Assembly: GCA_028706795.1 (NCBI GenBank)
Contig: JAQTVK010000002.1
Location: forward strand, 1-24,306
Source: Candidatus Omnitrophota bacterium
Lineage (GTDB): Bacteria; Omnitrophota; Gorgyraeia; Pluralincolimonadales; Pluralincolimonadaceae
DNA: 24,306 nt
Direction: 5' to 3'
Part shown: piece after piece, positions 14,397-23,303 of the stretch
Position numbering within the stretch: the first letter of the stretch is position 1
Layout of the letters: each line of letters opens with the position of its first letter
The notes under the pieces: generated by a model
What the model saw: the letters and a program-made list of their open reading frames with translations, nothing else
Database searches by the model: none
Told to the model about the DNA's origin: nothing
Program-made: the position numbers and the translations under genes

Positions 14397-16226
14397 TTAT
14401 TCGACCGTAACCGACTTCGCGAGGTTTCTCGGCTGGTCTACGTCCCTTCCTTTCAGGACGGCAATATAATAGGCCAGCAGCTGCAGCGGCAACACGGTCA
14501 GGAGGACGGAGAGCATCTCCTCGGTCTCGGGTATATACAAGACCGAGCTGACGTGTTTCTTTATCGATGTGTCGCCCTCCGTGGCTATAGCGATGATCGC
14601 CCCGTGTCGCGCGCGTATCTCCTGTATATTGGATATCATCTTGTCATAAGTGAACGACTTCGGCACGATGGCCACGACCGCCATATTCCTGTCGATAAGC
14701 GCTATCGGCCCGTGCTTCATCTCCCCGGCGCCGTAACCTTCGGCGTGGATATACGAGATCTCTTTAAGCTTTAGCGCCCCCTCGAATGCATTGGGATAAT
14801 TCACCCCGCGGCCGATATACATAAAACAGGGGAGTTTGTAATATTTTTTTGCGCAGACTTTGATCGCCTCGGCCCCGTCGAGTATCCCGTCCATGTGCTC
14901 GGGGATCATTTCGAAGCTGCTCAGTATCGCCTTCAGCTGTTTTTGGGTTATCGCGCCGTTCATCCTCCCTAAATACAGGGCCAACAGGATAAAGATCGCT
15001 ATTTGCGCAGTATACGCCTTGGTCGAAGCGACCCCGATCTCCGGGCCTGCGTGCGTATAGATGACACCGTCGGATTCCCTGGCTATCGTAGACCCGACGA
15101 CGTTGCATATAGATATCGCCTTTATGCCGTTCTTCTTCGCCTCACGCAGCGCAGCGAGCGTATCCGCTGTCTCGCCGGATTGGCTCACTGCAATAAAGAG
15201 GCTCTTCCTGCCGTATACCGGGTTCCTGTACCTCAGCTCGCTCGAGACGTCCACCCCCACCGGTATCCTGGAGAATTTTTCGATCAGGTACTCGCCGACA
15301 AGGCCGGCATGATAGGCGGTCCCGCATGCCGAGATCACTATATTGTCGATATTGCGTAATTCAGAAGCGGTAAGTTTTATCCCGTCCATCTTTATCCGGC
15401 CGGTCGGGATATCGGCCCGGCTTGATAATATCTTGTGTATGACGCGCGGCTGATCGTAGATCTCTTTCAGCATGAAGTGCGCATATCCGCCCTTTTCCGC
15501 CTGGGAGATATCCCACTCGATATGTGTGGTTTTCTTGTTTATCTTTTTCCCGCTCAGGTCAGTTATGATGACTTTATCCCTCGTGAGGGTTATGACCTCC
15601 TGGTCATCGACAAAGATCACTTTCCTGGTCCTGTCCATTATGGCCGGGCAGTCCGAGGCGAGGAAGTTCTCCCCATCTCCCACGCCGACGATAAGAGGGC
15701 TGCCGCATCTGGCCCCGACCAGCTTACCAGGTTCGTCCTTGTGTATCACTGCGATCGCGTATGAGCCCTTCGCGTCCTTCAGCGCGCGGCGGACCGCGTC
15801 TTCGAGGGTTCCCTTATAATACTTTTCTATGAGATGAGGCAGGACTTCGGTGTCGGTATCCGAAATGAATTTATGGCCTTCCTTTTTGAGCTGGGCCTTG
15901 AGCTCTTCGCAATTTTCTATTATACCGTTATGGACGAGCGCTATCGTTTTGCGGCAATCGTAATGAGGGTGGGCGTTTATATAATTAGGGACGCCGTGCG
16001 TCGCCCAGCGCGTATGGGCGACCCCGACGGTTCCGGCAAGATGGGTCTTCTTGAGGCCTTCATAAAGCTCTTTTATCTTACCGGGCATCTTCAGCGTCTT
16101 TATCCTGTGCCCTTCGAGCACAGCGATGCCCGCAGAATCATAACCCCTGTATTCGAGCCTCGCCAGCCCCCTTATCAGGATAGGGGCGGCCTCTTCCCTG
16201 CCTATATATCCGGCTATGCCGCACAT
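14397..16226 (-). CDS. glmS: Glutamine-fructose-6-phosphate aminotransferase (isomerizing)
   Basis: GlmS makes glucosamine-6-phosphate from fructose-6-phosphate and glutamine, feeding UDP-GlcNAc for peptidoglycan and lipid A. The 609-residue protein starts MCGIAGYIG, with the N-terminal nucleophile Cys2, and continues LEYRGYDSAG and ARWATHG in the glutaminase domain. Two SIS sugar-isomerase domains follow (SACGTAYHAG, SQSGETADT, GRGVNYPNAFEGALKLKEISYIHAEGY). It ends LAKSVTVE, with the conserved catalytic lysine. Only 3 nt separate it from the upstream gene, so there is no room for a glmS ribozyme. Co-location with lpxA, which uses its downstream product, makes biochemical sense. Confidence 0.97.
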   Translation of the reverse strand: MCGIAGYIGREEAAPILIRGLARLEYRGYDSAGIAVLEGHRIKTLKMPGKIKELYEGLKKTHLAGTVGVAHTRWATHGVPNYINAHPHYDCRKTIALVHNGIIENCEELKAQLKKEGHKFISDTDTEVLPHLIEKYYKGTLEDAVRRALKDAKGSYAIAVIHKDEPGKLVGARCGSPLIVGVGDGENFLASDCPAIMDRTRKVIFVDDQEVITLTRDKVIITDLSGKKINKKTTHIEWDISQAEKGGYAHFMLKEIYDQPRVIHKILSSRADIPTGRIKMDGIKLTASELRNIDNIVISACGTAYHAGLVGEYLIEKFSRIPVGVDVSSELRYRNPVYGRKSLFIAVSQSGETADTLAALREAKKNGIKAISICNVVGSTIARESDGVIYTHAGPEIGVASTKAYTAQIAIFILLALYLGRMNGAITQKQLKAILSSFEMIPEHMDGILDGAEAIKVCAKKYYKLPCFMYIGRGVNYPNAFEGALKLKEISYIHAEGYGAGEMKHGPIALIDRNMAVVAIVPKSFTYDKMISNIQEIRARHGAIIAIATEGDTSIKKHVSSVLYIPETEEMLSVLLTVLPLQLLAYYIAVLKGRDVDQPRNLAKSVTVE

Positions 16227-16229
16227 TTT

Positions 16230-16844
16230 TTAATCCGTAGAGAACTTTATCTCGTCAACATAAAGGACGCCGTTCTTATTATCAACGGTCATGTCGTCGA
16301 AAGTGATATCCATTTCCAGCATGCTGCCCATGTCCCTCATCGTCCCCGAAGCCCTGAACCCCTGCATCGGTATGGACACCAATTGCCAGTCGCCGGTTAT
16401 CCCTTTCAGGACATAGGACGAGCGCTGACCCCCGGAATTTGTCAAAGTAACTTTGAATTTCGTAGTAAAGCCGTAATCCACGTCGCCCTTTATCATCATG
16501 CTCATCTTTTTATACGGCGTGAGGTCCAGTTTATTTAACATTATATAAAAACCGTTAAGCGCCGCCCCGGTCGTGGCTACATCATAGGTTATCTTGACGA
16601 CGTGGTTATCAGCGGCATTCTTACCCGGGACACCATAATACATGGGGATTATCTTCATTGTAGTCCCCTGGCTGGAGTCGAGGGGGTTAGAACTCCACGT
16701 GCCCATTTCCGTGCCCAAATCGCTTTTATCAGCGGTCTCAAAACTGGCTAAAATGAGGTCTTTGGCGAATGCCGGATTATTTAAAGCGAGCGCCGCTGAT
16801 AAGAAAACCAGCGCGAAGCAGAGGCGGCTTATCTTGTTTCCCAT
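16230..16844 (-). CDS. Secreted galactose-binding-like (CBM11/CIA30-type) protein
   Basis: This is a 204-residue exported protein. Residues 1-27 form a signal peptide (MGNKISR, a hydrophobic core, then AFA before Lys28). The mature part reads as one beta-sandwich: LILASFETADKSD, NGFYIMLNKLDLTPYKKMSMMIKGD, a stretch resembling lectin strands (KFKVTLTNSGGQRSSYVLKGI), then DWQLVSIPMQGF and VLYVDEIKF. This pattern is typical of CBM11/CIA30-like domains that bind sugars or stabilise complexes. No catalytic domain is attached. GGAGG lies about 7 nt before the ATG. It sits between tRNA-Glu and glmS. The ligand is unknown; a cell-surface glycan role is an inference from fold and export. Confidence 0.7.
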   Translation of the reverse strand: MGNKISRLCFALVFLSAALALNNPAFAKDLILASFETADKSDLGTEMGTWSSNPLDSSQGTTMKIIPMYYGVPGKNAADNHVVKITYDVATTGAALNGFYIMLNKLDLTPYKKMSMMIKGDVDYGFTTKFKVTLTNSGGQRSSYVLKGITGDWQLVSIPMQGFRASGTMRDMGSMLEMDITFDDMTVDNKNGVLYVDEIKFSTD

Positions 16845-16867
16845 GACGGCCCTCCTGTTTTTTATTT

Positions 16868-16944
16868 TGGCGTCCCCACGGGGATTTGAACCCCGGTCGC
16901 AAGCTTGAAAAGCTCGTGTCCTGACCAGGCTAGACGATGGGGAC
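16868..16944 (-). tRNA. tRNA-Glu (UUC)
   Basis: Reading the minus strand, the acceptor stem GTCCCCA pairs with TGGGGAC, followed by discriminator G and an encoded CCA (16870-16868). The anticodon stem CGAGC/GCTTG holds the loop TTTTCAA with anticodon TTC. The T arm is CGGGG-TTCAAAT-CCCCG, and the D arm begins TCGTCTAG as in other glutamate tRNAs. The 77-nt gene starts 15 bp after the gyrA stop and ends 23 bp before the next gene. It is probably cut from a longer transcript. I see no separate promoter. Confidence 0.95.
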
Positions 16945-16959
16945 GCTGTATTTCACCGG

Positions 16960-19407
16960 TTACTTGCTCTCCTCTGCGGCTTCCTCTTCTTCGATGACAG
17001 AGGCGACAGAAGAGACCCTGTCCTTTGCGTCGAGTTTTATTATCCTTACGCCCTGTGCCGCGCGCCCGGTCGAACGGATATCCTTTACCGGGCAGCGGAC
17101 TATCACGCCCTTCTCCGTTATTATCATTATTTCGTCTTTATCAGAGACCGTCTTGAGCGCAACGGCTTCACCGTTCTTCTCGGTGACCCTGATGTTTATG
17201 ATGCCTTTCCCGCCCCTGCTCTGCGTCCTGTATTCCTTAAGCTGCGACCTCTTCCCAAACCCTAATGAGGTTATGGTAAGTATGGTCGCTTCCGGGTCGG
17301 CTACCGACATCGCGATGACTTCATCTTTCTTGCCGAGGGTTATCCCTTTGACGCCCTTGGCCGAGCGGCCCATATCCCTGACCTGTGATTCCGGGAATCT
17401 TATCGCCTTTCCTTCCTTCGTGGCAAGGAGTATCTCGCTTTTGCCGTCTGTCATCTCGACGCCGATAAGCTCGTCGCCTTTCTCCAGGGTCATCCCGATT
17501 ATACCGCCTTTGCGAGGATGGCTGTACGCCTCGAGCGTAGTCTTTTTTATAACTCCCTGCTTCGTCGCCATGACGAGGAAGTCGCCTTCCTTGAATTCTT
17601 TCACCGGTATAAAGGCGCTGATCTTCTCGCCCTGCTGCATCTCGAGCATGTTGATTATCGCCTTGCCCCTAGCCTGGCGCCCGGCCTGCGGTATATCATA
17701 GACCTTAAGCCACAGCACCCGGCCCTGGTTGGTGAAGAATAATATGTGCTCGTGCGTAGTCGCAATAAAGAGGTGCTCGACAAAATCCTCTTCTTTCACG
17801 TCCGCGCCTGTCACGCCGTGCCCGCCGCGGCGTTGTTTCCTGTACGCGGACACCGGCAGGCGCTTGATATAACCGGTATTGCTTACGGTTATGACAACGT
17901 CTTCTTCGGCAATAAAGTCTTCGACCTCAAGGTCCTCGACCTCCCCGACGACATCGGTCATCCTCTCATCGCCGTATTTCTCTTTGATCTTCAGGACCTC
18001 TTCTTTTACTATCTGGTATACCTTCTTCTCACTCTTTAATATGGACTCATACAGTTCTATTTTCTTTATGAGCTCGAGATATTCGGCTTCGAGCTTCTCG
18101 CGCTCCAGGGCGGTCAACCTGCGCAACTGCATCTCGAGTATCGCCTGGGCCTGGACGTCGCTGAAATCGAACTTCTTGATGAGGGCCTCTTTCGCCTCGG
18201 CCTCGGATTTCGACTTCTTTATGAGCTCTATTATCTTGTCGAGATTTGCGAGCGCCTTCTTCAGCCCCTCGAGTATGTGCGCCCTCTCTTTGGCCCTGTC
18301 CAGGTCAAATTTAGTCCTGCGTATTACTATCTCTTTCCTGTGCGCTATGTAGCACTCAAGCATCTGCTTGAGGTTTAAGACTTTCGGCCTGTTCTCCACA
18401 AGTGCCAGCATTATGATGCCGAATGATACCTCGAGCTGGGTGTGTTTAAAGAGCTGGTTCAATATCACCTGGGCATTCGCGTCACGCTTTAGCTCGATGA
18501 CGACCCTCAGGCCATCCTTATCCGACTCGTCGCGTATATCGGAAATTCCCTCCACCTTCTTGTCGGTGACGAGCTGGGCGACCGCCTCTATCATGTTCGC
18601 CTTGTTCACCTGGTACGGGATCTCCGTAATGATTATGGACTCTTTCCCGGATTTCTGTTCTTCTATGCCGGCCTTTGCGCGTATCTTTATCAGGCCGCGG
18701 CCCGTGGTATAGGCCTGTTTGATCCCCTCGCGGCCGCAGATCGTGCCTCCCGTCGGGAAATCCGGTGCCTTTATTATCTTCATCAGGTCTTTAATTGAAA
18801 TATCCGGGTCTTCTATTACCGCCGCGACGCCTTGCGACACTTCCGAAAGGTTATGCGGCGGGATATTCGTGGCCATGCCTACCGCGATACCCGATGAACC
18901 ATTTATCAAAAGGTTCGGAAGCGTCGCCGGCAATACCACCGGCTCCTTGAGCGATGCGTCAAAGTTCGGGACGAACTCAACGGTATCTTTCTCGAGGTCC
19001 GAGAGCATCTCCTCGGTTATGGCCGCCATGCGCGCCTCAGTGTACCTCATGGCCGCCGGTGAATCGCCGTCTACCGAGCCGAAGTTCCCCTGCCCCTCTG
19101 CCAGCGGGTACCTCAGCGAAAAATCCTGGACCATCCTCACCAGCGAATCATAGACCGCAACATCCCCGTGCGGATGGTATTTACCGAGGACCTCACCGAC
19201 GATCCTTGCCGATTTCTTGTATGGTTTCGTATGCTCGAGCCCGAGTTCCTTCATCCCGTAGAGTATCCTGCGATGGACCGGCTTCAGCCCGTCGCGTACG
19301 TCGGGCAGGGCCCGGCCTACGATTACGCTCATCGCGTATGAGATGTACGAATCCTTCATCTCGTCTTCGATATATACCGGGACTACCTTCTCATTGCGCG
19401 CGTACAT
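16960..19407 (-). CDS. gyrA: DNA gyrase subunit A
   Basis: GyrA breaks and rejoins DNA in the A2B2 gyrase that adds negative supercoils. The 815-residue protein has the winged-helix domain with catalytic Tyr122 in AAMRYTEAR and a tower and coiled coil to about residue 500. A C-terminal beta-pinwheel carries the GyrA box QRRGGHG at 525-531, which separates it from ParC. The C-terminus is acidic (EEEEAAEESK), as in other gyrases where the tail tunes wrapping. Position 83 of the quinolone-resistance region is Val (GDVAVYDS), while Asp87 is kept. GGAGG lies about 14 nt before the ATG, a somewhat long spacing. It follows gyrB by 22 bp. Confidence 0.98.
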   Translation of the reverse strand: MYARNEKVVPVYIEDEMKDSYISYAMSVIVGRALPDVRDGLKPVHRRILYGMKELGLEHTKPYKKSARIVGEVLGKYHPHGDVAVYDSLVRMVQDFSLRYPLAEGQGNFGSVDGDSPAAMRYTEARMAAITEEMLSDLEKDTVEFVPNFDASLKEPVVLPATLPNLLINGSSGIAVGMATNIPPHNLSEVSQGVAAVIEDPDISIKDLMKIIKAPDFPTGGTICGREGIKQAYTTGRGLIKIRAKAGIEEQKSGKESIIITEIPYQVNKANMIEAVAQLVTDKKVEGISDIRDESDKDGLRVVIELKRDANAQVILNQLFKHTQLEVSFGIIMLALVENRPKVLNLKQMLECYIAHRKEIVIRRTKFDLDRAKERAHILEGLKKALANLDKIIELIKKSKSEAEAKEALIKKFDFSDVQAQAILEMQLRRLTALEREKLEAEYLELIKKIELYESILKSEKKVYQIVKEEVLKIKEKYGDERMTDVVGEVEDLEVEDFIAEEDVVITVSNTGYIKRLPVSAYRKQRRGGHGVTGADVKEEDFVEHLFIATTHEHILFFTNQGRVLWLKVYDIPQAGRQARGKAIINMLEMQQGEKISAFIPVKEFKEGDFLVMATKQGVIKKTTLEAYSHPRKGGIIGMTLEKGDELIGVEMTDGKSEILLATKEGKAIRFPESQVRDMGRSAKGVKGITLGKKDEVIAMSVADPEATILTITSLGFGKRSQLKEYRTQSRGGKGIINIRVTEKNGEAVALKTVSDKDEIMIITEKGVIVRCPVKDIRSTGRAAQGVRIIKLDAKDRVSSVASVIEEEEAAEESK

Positions 19408-19429
19408 ATTAGAGCTCTGATCCTCCTAT

Positions 19430-21874
19430 TTATATATCCAGGAACCTTACTTCCGGTGCGTGTTTCTCTATGAATTCCCTTCTCGGCTCGACCGCGTCGC
19501 CCATCAATATAGTGAACATCTGCTCGGCCTCTACCGCGTCTTCCATCGTGACTTTCAGGAGTGTCCGCTTCTCCGGGTCCATAGTCGTCTCCCAGAGCTG
19601 CTGCGGGTTCATTTCACCGAGACCCTTATATCTCTGGATGCTCATGCCTTTCTTCCCTAGGTTCCTCGTGTACTCAAGGACGGCCTTGAGCGAACTAAAC
19701 TCCAGCTCCTCGTCCTCGCCTTCAAGCCGGAAAGGCGCTTTTTGTTTTTCTTTTGTCTTGCCTTCTTCAGTATGCGGCAGGTAATCCGACGCCGAAAGCC
19801 CTAGTTTTTCGAGCTTGGCCAGGCACTTCTCTATCTCTTCCGCCTCATATATCTCAAGCAGGTCAACGCCCTTGCCGTTCGCGGTGCCCTTGCCTTCTTC
19901 CTTTATCTCAACGTCCTCACCGGCTTCTTCTTCCTCTTTAACGAACTTGGCAAGCTCATCGTCATTATAGGCAAACTGGTCCTGGCCATCCACTTTTATC
20001 CTATAAAGTGGCAGTTTTTTGGTCTTTGGGTGCTTAGAAATGAGGTATTTTGCTAAATTCACTCCCTTTTTCCCTAATCCGTCAGTAAGGTCCTCGAGCT
20101 CGACAAGCACATCGAGGATATCCTTCAGCTGGGCATCCGTGAAGGTATGCTTTTCCTTTGTCCTGACCAGTTTAAGTCCTTCCGACCCAAGCTCAAGGAG
20201 CATCGAGTTCATCTGGGTCTCTGTCTGGATGTATTCCTCCCTCTTGCCCCTCTTTATCTTATAGAGCGGCGGTTGGGCAATAAAGATATTCCCTTTCTCG
20301 AGTAGGGCCCTCATCTGTTTATAAAAGAAAGTTAACAGCAGGGTCCTGATATGCGAACCGTCAACATCGGCATCGCACATTATTATCACCTTGGCGTACC
20401 TTAATTTCGTTACGTCGAATTCCTCCCCTATCCCGCATCCAAGGGCAGAGATCATCGTCCTGATTTCATCGTTCGCGAGGACCTTGTCCAGCCTGGCCTT
20501 CTCGACGTTTATGATCTTGCCTTTGAGCGGCAATATCGCCTGGAACCTGCGGTCCCTTCCTTGTTTCGCCGAACCGCCGGCCGAATCGCCCTCAACGAGA
20601 TAGACCTCACAAAGCTCGGCGTCCCTTTCGGAACAATCAGCGAGCTTGCCGGGCAGCCCTACGCCTTCAAGCGCGCCTTTTCTCCTGGTAAGCTCTTTCG
20701 CTTTCCTCGCCGCTTCCCTTGCGCGGCTGGCCAGGAGGCATTTATCCGCCACCTTATTCGCTATCGAGGGGTTCTCCTCGAAGTAAGAGCTTAAAGATTC
20801 GTTCACTATCGAAGCTACCAGGCCCTCGACCTCGGAATTCCCCAGCTTTGTCTTGGTCTGTCCTTCAAATTGCGGGTCCGGTATCCTTATCGATACGACC
20901 GCGGCAAGCCCCTCGCGCACGTCGTCGCCTGAGAGGGTTATTTCCTCGTTCTTGAAAAACCCCTTGTTCTTGCAATACTGGTTTATGGCCCTTGTCAGCG
21001 CCGATTTAAACCCGCTTAAGTGGGATCCGCCTTCGATAGTATTTATGTTGTTCGCGAAAGAGAAGAGGTTTTCGCCGTATCCGTCGTTATACTGCAGGGC
21101 GACCTCCATCTGTATCCTGTCCTTCTCTCCGCCGAAATAGATGACCTTCTTGTGGAGCGGGCTCTTGTTCCTGTTCAGGAATTCGACGAAGGACTCTATG
21201 CCGCCGGTGAACTTAAACGAGTTCTCTTTGTTCGTCCTCTCGTCCTTCAGGCTTATCTTCAAACCTTTATTGAGGAACGCCAGCTCGCGCAGCCTGTTAG
21301 AGAGGGTATCGAAGCTGTACTCGAGCTTCCCGGTGAATATCTGGTTATCCGGCTTGAAGGTTATGCGCGTGCCGGTCGTCTTGGACTTTCCGACGACGGT
21401 CACCTTAGATGCCGTCTTGCCGCGCTCATACCTCTGGTGATAGACCTTCCCGTCGCGCCTTATTTCCGCCTCGAGCCATTCCGACAGGGCATTTACTACG
21501 GAGACGCCGACGCCATGGAGGCCTCCCGACACTTTATAGCTTTTATGGTCGAATTTCCCGCCGGCATGAAGTTTTGTCAGGACGACCTCGAGGGCCGATT
21601 TCTTCTCGGTCTCGTGCATATCGACCGGGATGCCGCGCCCGTCGTCTATGACCGTAACACTGCTATTTTTATGTACGACGACATCGATATTCTGGCAATA
21701 ACCGCCCATCGCCTCATCGATGGAATTATCCACGACCTCATAGACAAGGTGGTGGAACCCGCCTACGGCCGTATCGCCGATGTACATCGCCGGCCTTTTT
21801 CTTACGGCCTCCAGCCCTTCCAGCACCTGGATGGTCTTCGCGTCGTATCTCTCTGGTTTCCCCGTCTTTGGCAT
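19430..21874 (-). CDS. gyrB: DNA gyrase subunit B
   Basis: GyrB supplies ATP hydrolysis and the metal-binding half of the cleavage site. In 814 residues I see the GHKL ATPase (VVDNSIDEAMGG with Glu46 and Asn50, IDDGRGIP at 76-83, GGLHGVG at 117-123). A transducer follows, then a Toprim domain with VEGDSAGGSAKQGRDR (Glu428) and CDADVDGSHI (501-509), and a tail SIQRYKGLGEMNPQQLWETTMDP. Between Toprim and tail, about 555-730, is the extra domain typical of long Gram-negative GyrB. Part of it is acidic, Lys-rich and low in complexity. It begins 3 bp after dciA, with GGGGAG upstream of the ATG. Confidence 0.98.
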   Translation of the reverse strand: MPKTGKPERYDAKTIQVLEGLEAVRKRPAMYIGDTAVGGFHHLVYEVVDNSIDEAMGGYCQNIDVVVHKNSSVTVIDDGRGIPVDMHETEKKSALEVVLTKLHAGGKFDHKSYKVSGGLHGVGVSVVNALSEWLEAEIRRDGKVYHQRYERGKTASKVTVVGKSKTTGTRITFKPDNQIFTGKLEYSFDTLSNRLRELAFLNKGLKISLKDERTNKENSFKFTGGIESFVEFLNRNKSPLHKKVIYFGGEKDRIQMEVALQYNDGYGENLFSFANNINTIEGGSHLSGFKSALTRAINQYCKNKGFFKNEEITLSGDDVREGLAAVVSIRIPDPQFEGQTKTKLGNSEVEGLVASIVNESLSSYFEENPSIANKVADKCLLASRAREAARKAKELTRRKGALEGVGLPGKLADCSERDAELCEVYLVEGDSAGGSAKQGRDRRFQAILPLKGKIINVEKARLDKVLANDEIRTMISALGCGIGEEFDVTKLRYAKVIIMCDADVDGSHIRTLLLTFFYKQMRALLEKGNIFIAQPPLYKIKRGKREEYIQTETQMNSMLLELGSEGLKLVRTKEKHTFTDAQLKDILDVLVELEDLTDGLGKKGVNLAKYLISKHPKTKKLPLYRIKVDGQDQFAYNDDELAKFVKEEEEAGEDVEIKEEGKGTANGKGVDLLEIYEAEEIEKCLAKLEKLGLSASDYLPHTEEGKTKEKQKAPFRLEGEDEELEFSSLKAVLEYTRNLGKKGMSIQRYKGLGEMNPQQLWETTMDPEKRTLLKVTMEDAVEAEQMFTILMGDAVEPRREFIEKHAPEVRFLDI

Positions 21875-21877
21875 ATC

Positions 21878-22177
21878 CTATATCTCCCCTATCCTAAGTT
21901 TTATGTCTCTTACCGGGCCTTCGCCCAGTTCGTTCTTTACCCGGGTCAGGATCCCGGCTTTCTCCATTGTCAATTTATGGAGCCAGCTCGACGAATCCAC
22001 ATGCACCACCAATACCCCTTCTTTGATATCTATCGGTTTCGCGTGCTTTGATGCGGATTCACCCGCCGCTTTCACCCAGATGCCGCCTATGGTCCCGGCC
22101 TGCGAAACCTTGCCGCCGCCCAAGTCCCTTAAAATGCCGTCCAGCACATCTTTAATGGCAACGGGCCGGCTCTTCAT
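21878..22177 (-). CDS. dciA: DciA-type (DUF721) replicative helicase operator
   Basis: DciA proteins, formerly DUF721, help load the replicative helicase DnaB in bacteria lacking DnaC or DnaI. This 99-residue protein is a single KH-like domain with the family pattern around IWVKAAGESASKHAKPIDIKEG (Trp34) and VLVVHVDSSSWLHKLTM (Trp65), then KAGILTRVKNELG. It lacks the long disordered tail of some proteobacterial forms. It lies 3 bp after dnaN and 3 bp before gyrB, the place often taken by recF; no recF is present. The ribosome-binding site is weak (AGAAG), so it is probably coupled to dnaN. The family call is fairly firm; the role here is inferred. Confidence 0.82.
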   Translation of the reverse strand: MKSRPVAIKDVLDGILRDLGGGKVSQAGTIGGIWVKAAGESASKHAKPIDIKEGVLVVHVDSSSWLHKLTMEKAGILTRVKNELGEGPVRDIKLRIGEI

Positions 22178-22180
22178 CTT

Positions 22181-23281
22181 CTATTCGGTCCGCACGGGCA
22201 GGATTATGTATATATAATCCCCGCCTTCGGCCCTGATCACGCCCCGCCTGTCCTGGCCGGCAAATTCAAAATCCACATCTTCCTCATTTATGGTTTTAAG
22301 GGCATCCATCAGGTAATTAGGGTTGAAGCCGATAGTGAATTCATCCCCGCCATATTCACAATCTACCTCCTCGCGGGACTCGCTGCCGTCCTGCGACGCC
22401 TTGGATATTATGACCCTGTTCTTTAGCAGGTCCAGTTTTATCGACTGCGAATCCGGCGTCGCCAAAAGGCTGGCTCTTTTTACGGCCGCATAAAAATTCT
22501 CTCTTTTCGCCCTTAATTTATCCTGGCCCTGCTTCGGGATAACCTGTTCATAATTAGGGTATTCCCCTTCTATCAACCTTGTTATGAGCTGTGAATCGTC
22601 CAGCTCGAAGGCGACCTGGTTTTCGCTGAATAAGATCTTCACATCGCCGTCGTCTTTTAATATCCTCTGCAGTTCGGTGACCGCCTTTGACGGGACTATG
22701 ATCTTTCTTGTGAACCCGGTCGGCTTCGGGATCTCTTTCTCCACCATGGCCAACCTTCTTCCGTCGGTCGCCACAACACGCAGCCTCTTTTCTGACAGGA
22801 CAAATAAAACACCGTTCAGGATATACCTCGTTTCGTCTTTTGATATCGCGAACGCCGTAGAGCCCAGGATCGACTTTAATTGCCTCTGGGGAATGGCCAG
22901 GGTGTCCTTGTCTGACAGTTCGGGTACTTTCGGGAACTCGTCCCTTGGGAGCCCCATCATCTTGAATATCGACTTATCGCACTTTATAGTGACCTGATTG
23001 TTCTTTTTCGCCGAAAGGGTTATGTCTTTATTGGGGAGTTCTTTTACTATGTCGCTTATTTTTTTGGCCGGTATGGATATTGAGCCTTCTTCCTGGATGT
23101 CGACCCCGGTCAGTTTTGATATTACCCCTATCTCAAGGTCTGTGGCTATGAGTTTTACTTTGTCTTTTGACGCTTCGAATAATATATTAGATAAAATAGG
23201 CAACCCGCTTTTTTGAGATACGGCGTTTTGCACGGTTTGTATCCCTTTTTGCAGTATCTCGCGCGTCAATTTTACTTCCAT
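22181..23281 (-). CDS. dnaN: DNA polymerase III beta subunit (sliding clamp)
   Basis: DnaN forms the ring that tethers polymerase III and many repair proteins to DNA. The 366-residue protein spans the three clamp domains. Recognisable stretches are SQKSGLPILSNILFEA, LIATDLEIGV, FTRKIIVPSKAVTELQRIL, ATDGRRLAMVEKEIP, RLIEGEYPNYEQVIP and the C-terminal GGDYIYIILPVRTE, which closes the ligand-binding cleft. AAGGAG lies 5 nt before the ATG. It follows the origin region and leads a run of closely packed genes. Its cleft is the expected partner for the QLTLF tail of the endonuclease Q encoded in the same window. Confidence 0.98.
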   Translation of the reverse strand: MEVKLTREILQKGIQTVQNAVSQKSGLPILSNILFEASKDKVKLIATDLEIGVISKLTGVDIQEEGSISIPAKKISDIVKELPNKDITLSAKKNNQVTIKCDKSIFKMMGLPRDEFPKVPELSDKDTLAIPQRQLKSILGSTAFAISKDETRYILNGVLFVLSEKRLRVVATDGRRLAMVEKEIPKPTGFTRKIIVPSKAVTELQRILKDDGDVKILFSENQVAFELDDSQLITRLIEGEYPNYEQVIPKQGQDKLRAKRENFYAAVKRASLLATPDSQSIKLDLLKNRVIISKASQDGSESREEVDCEYGGDEFTIGFNPNYLMDALKTINEEDVDFEFAGQDRRGVIRAEGGDYIYIILPVRTE

Positions 23282-23303
23282 TTCTTCTCCTTCTTTATTA
23301 ATT

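Noticed and set aside
16227..16229. glmS ribozyme upstream of glmS
   Set aside because: Only 3 nt separate glmS from the preceding gene and no ribozyme core is visible in that gene's end.
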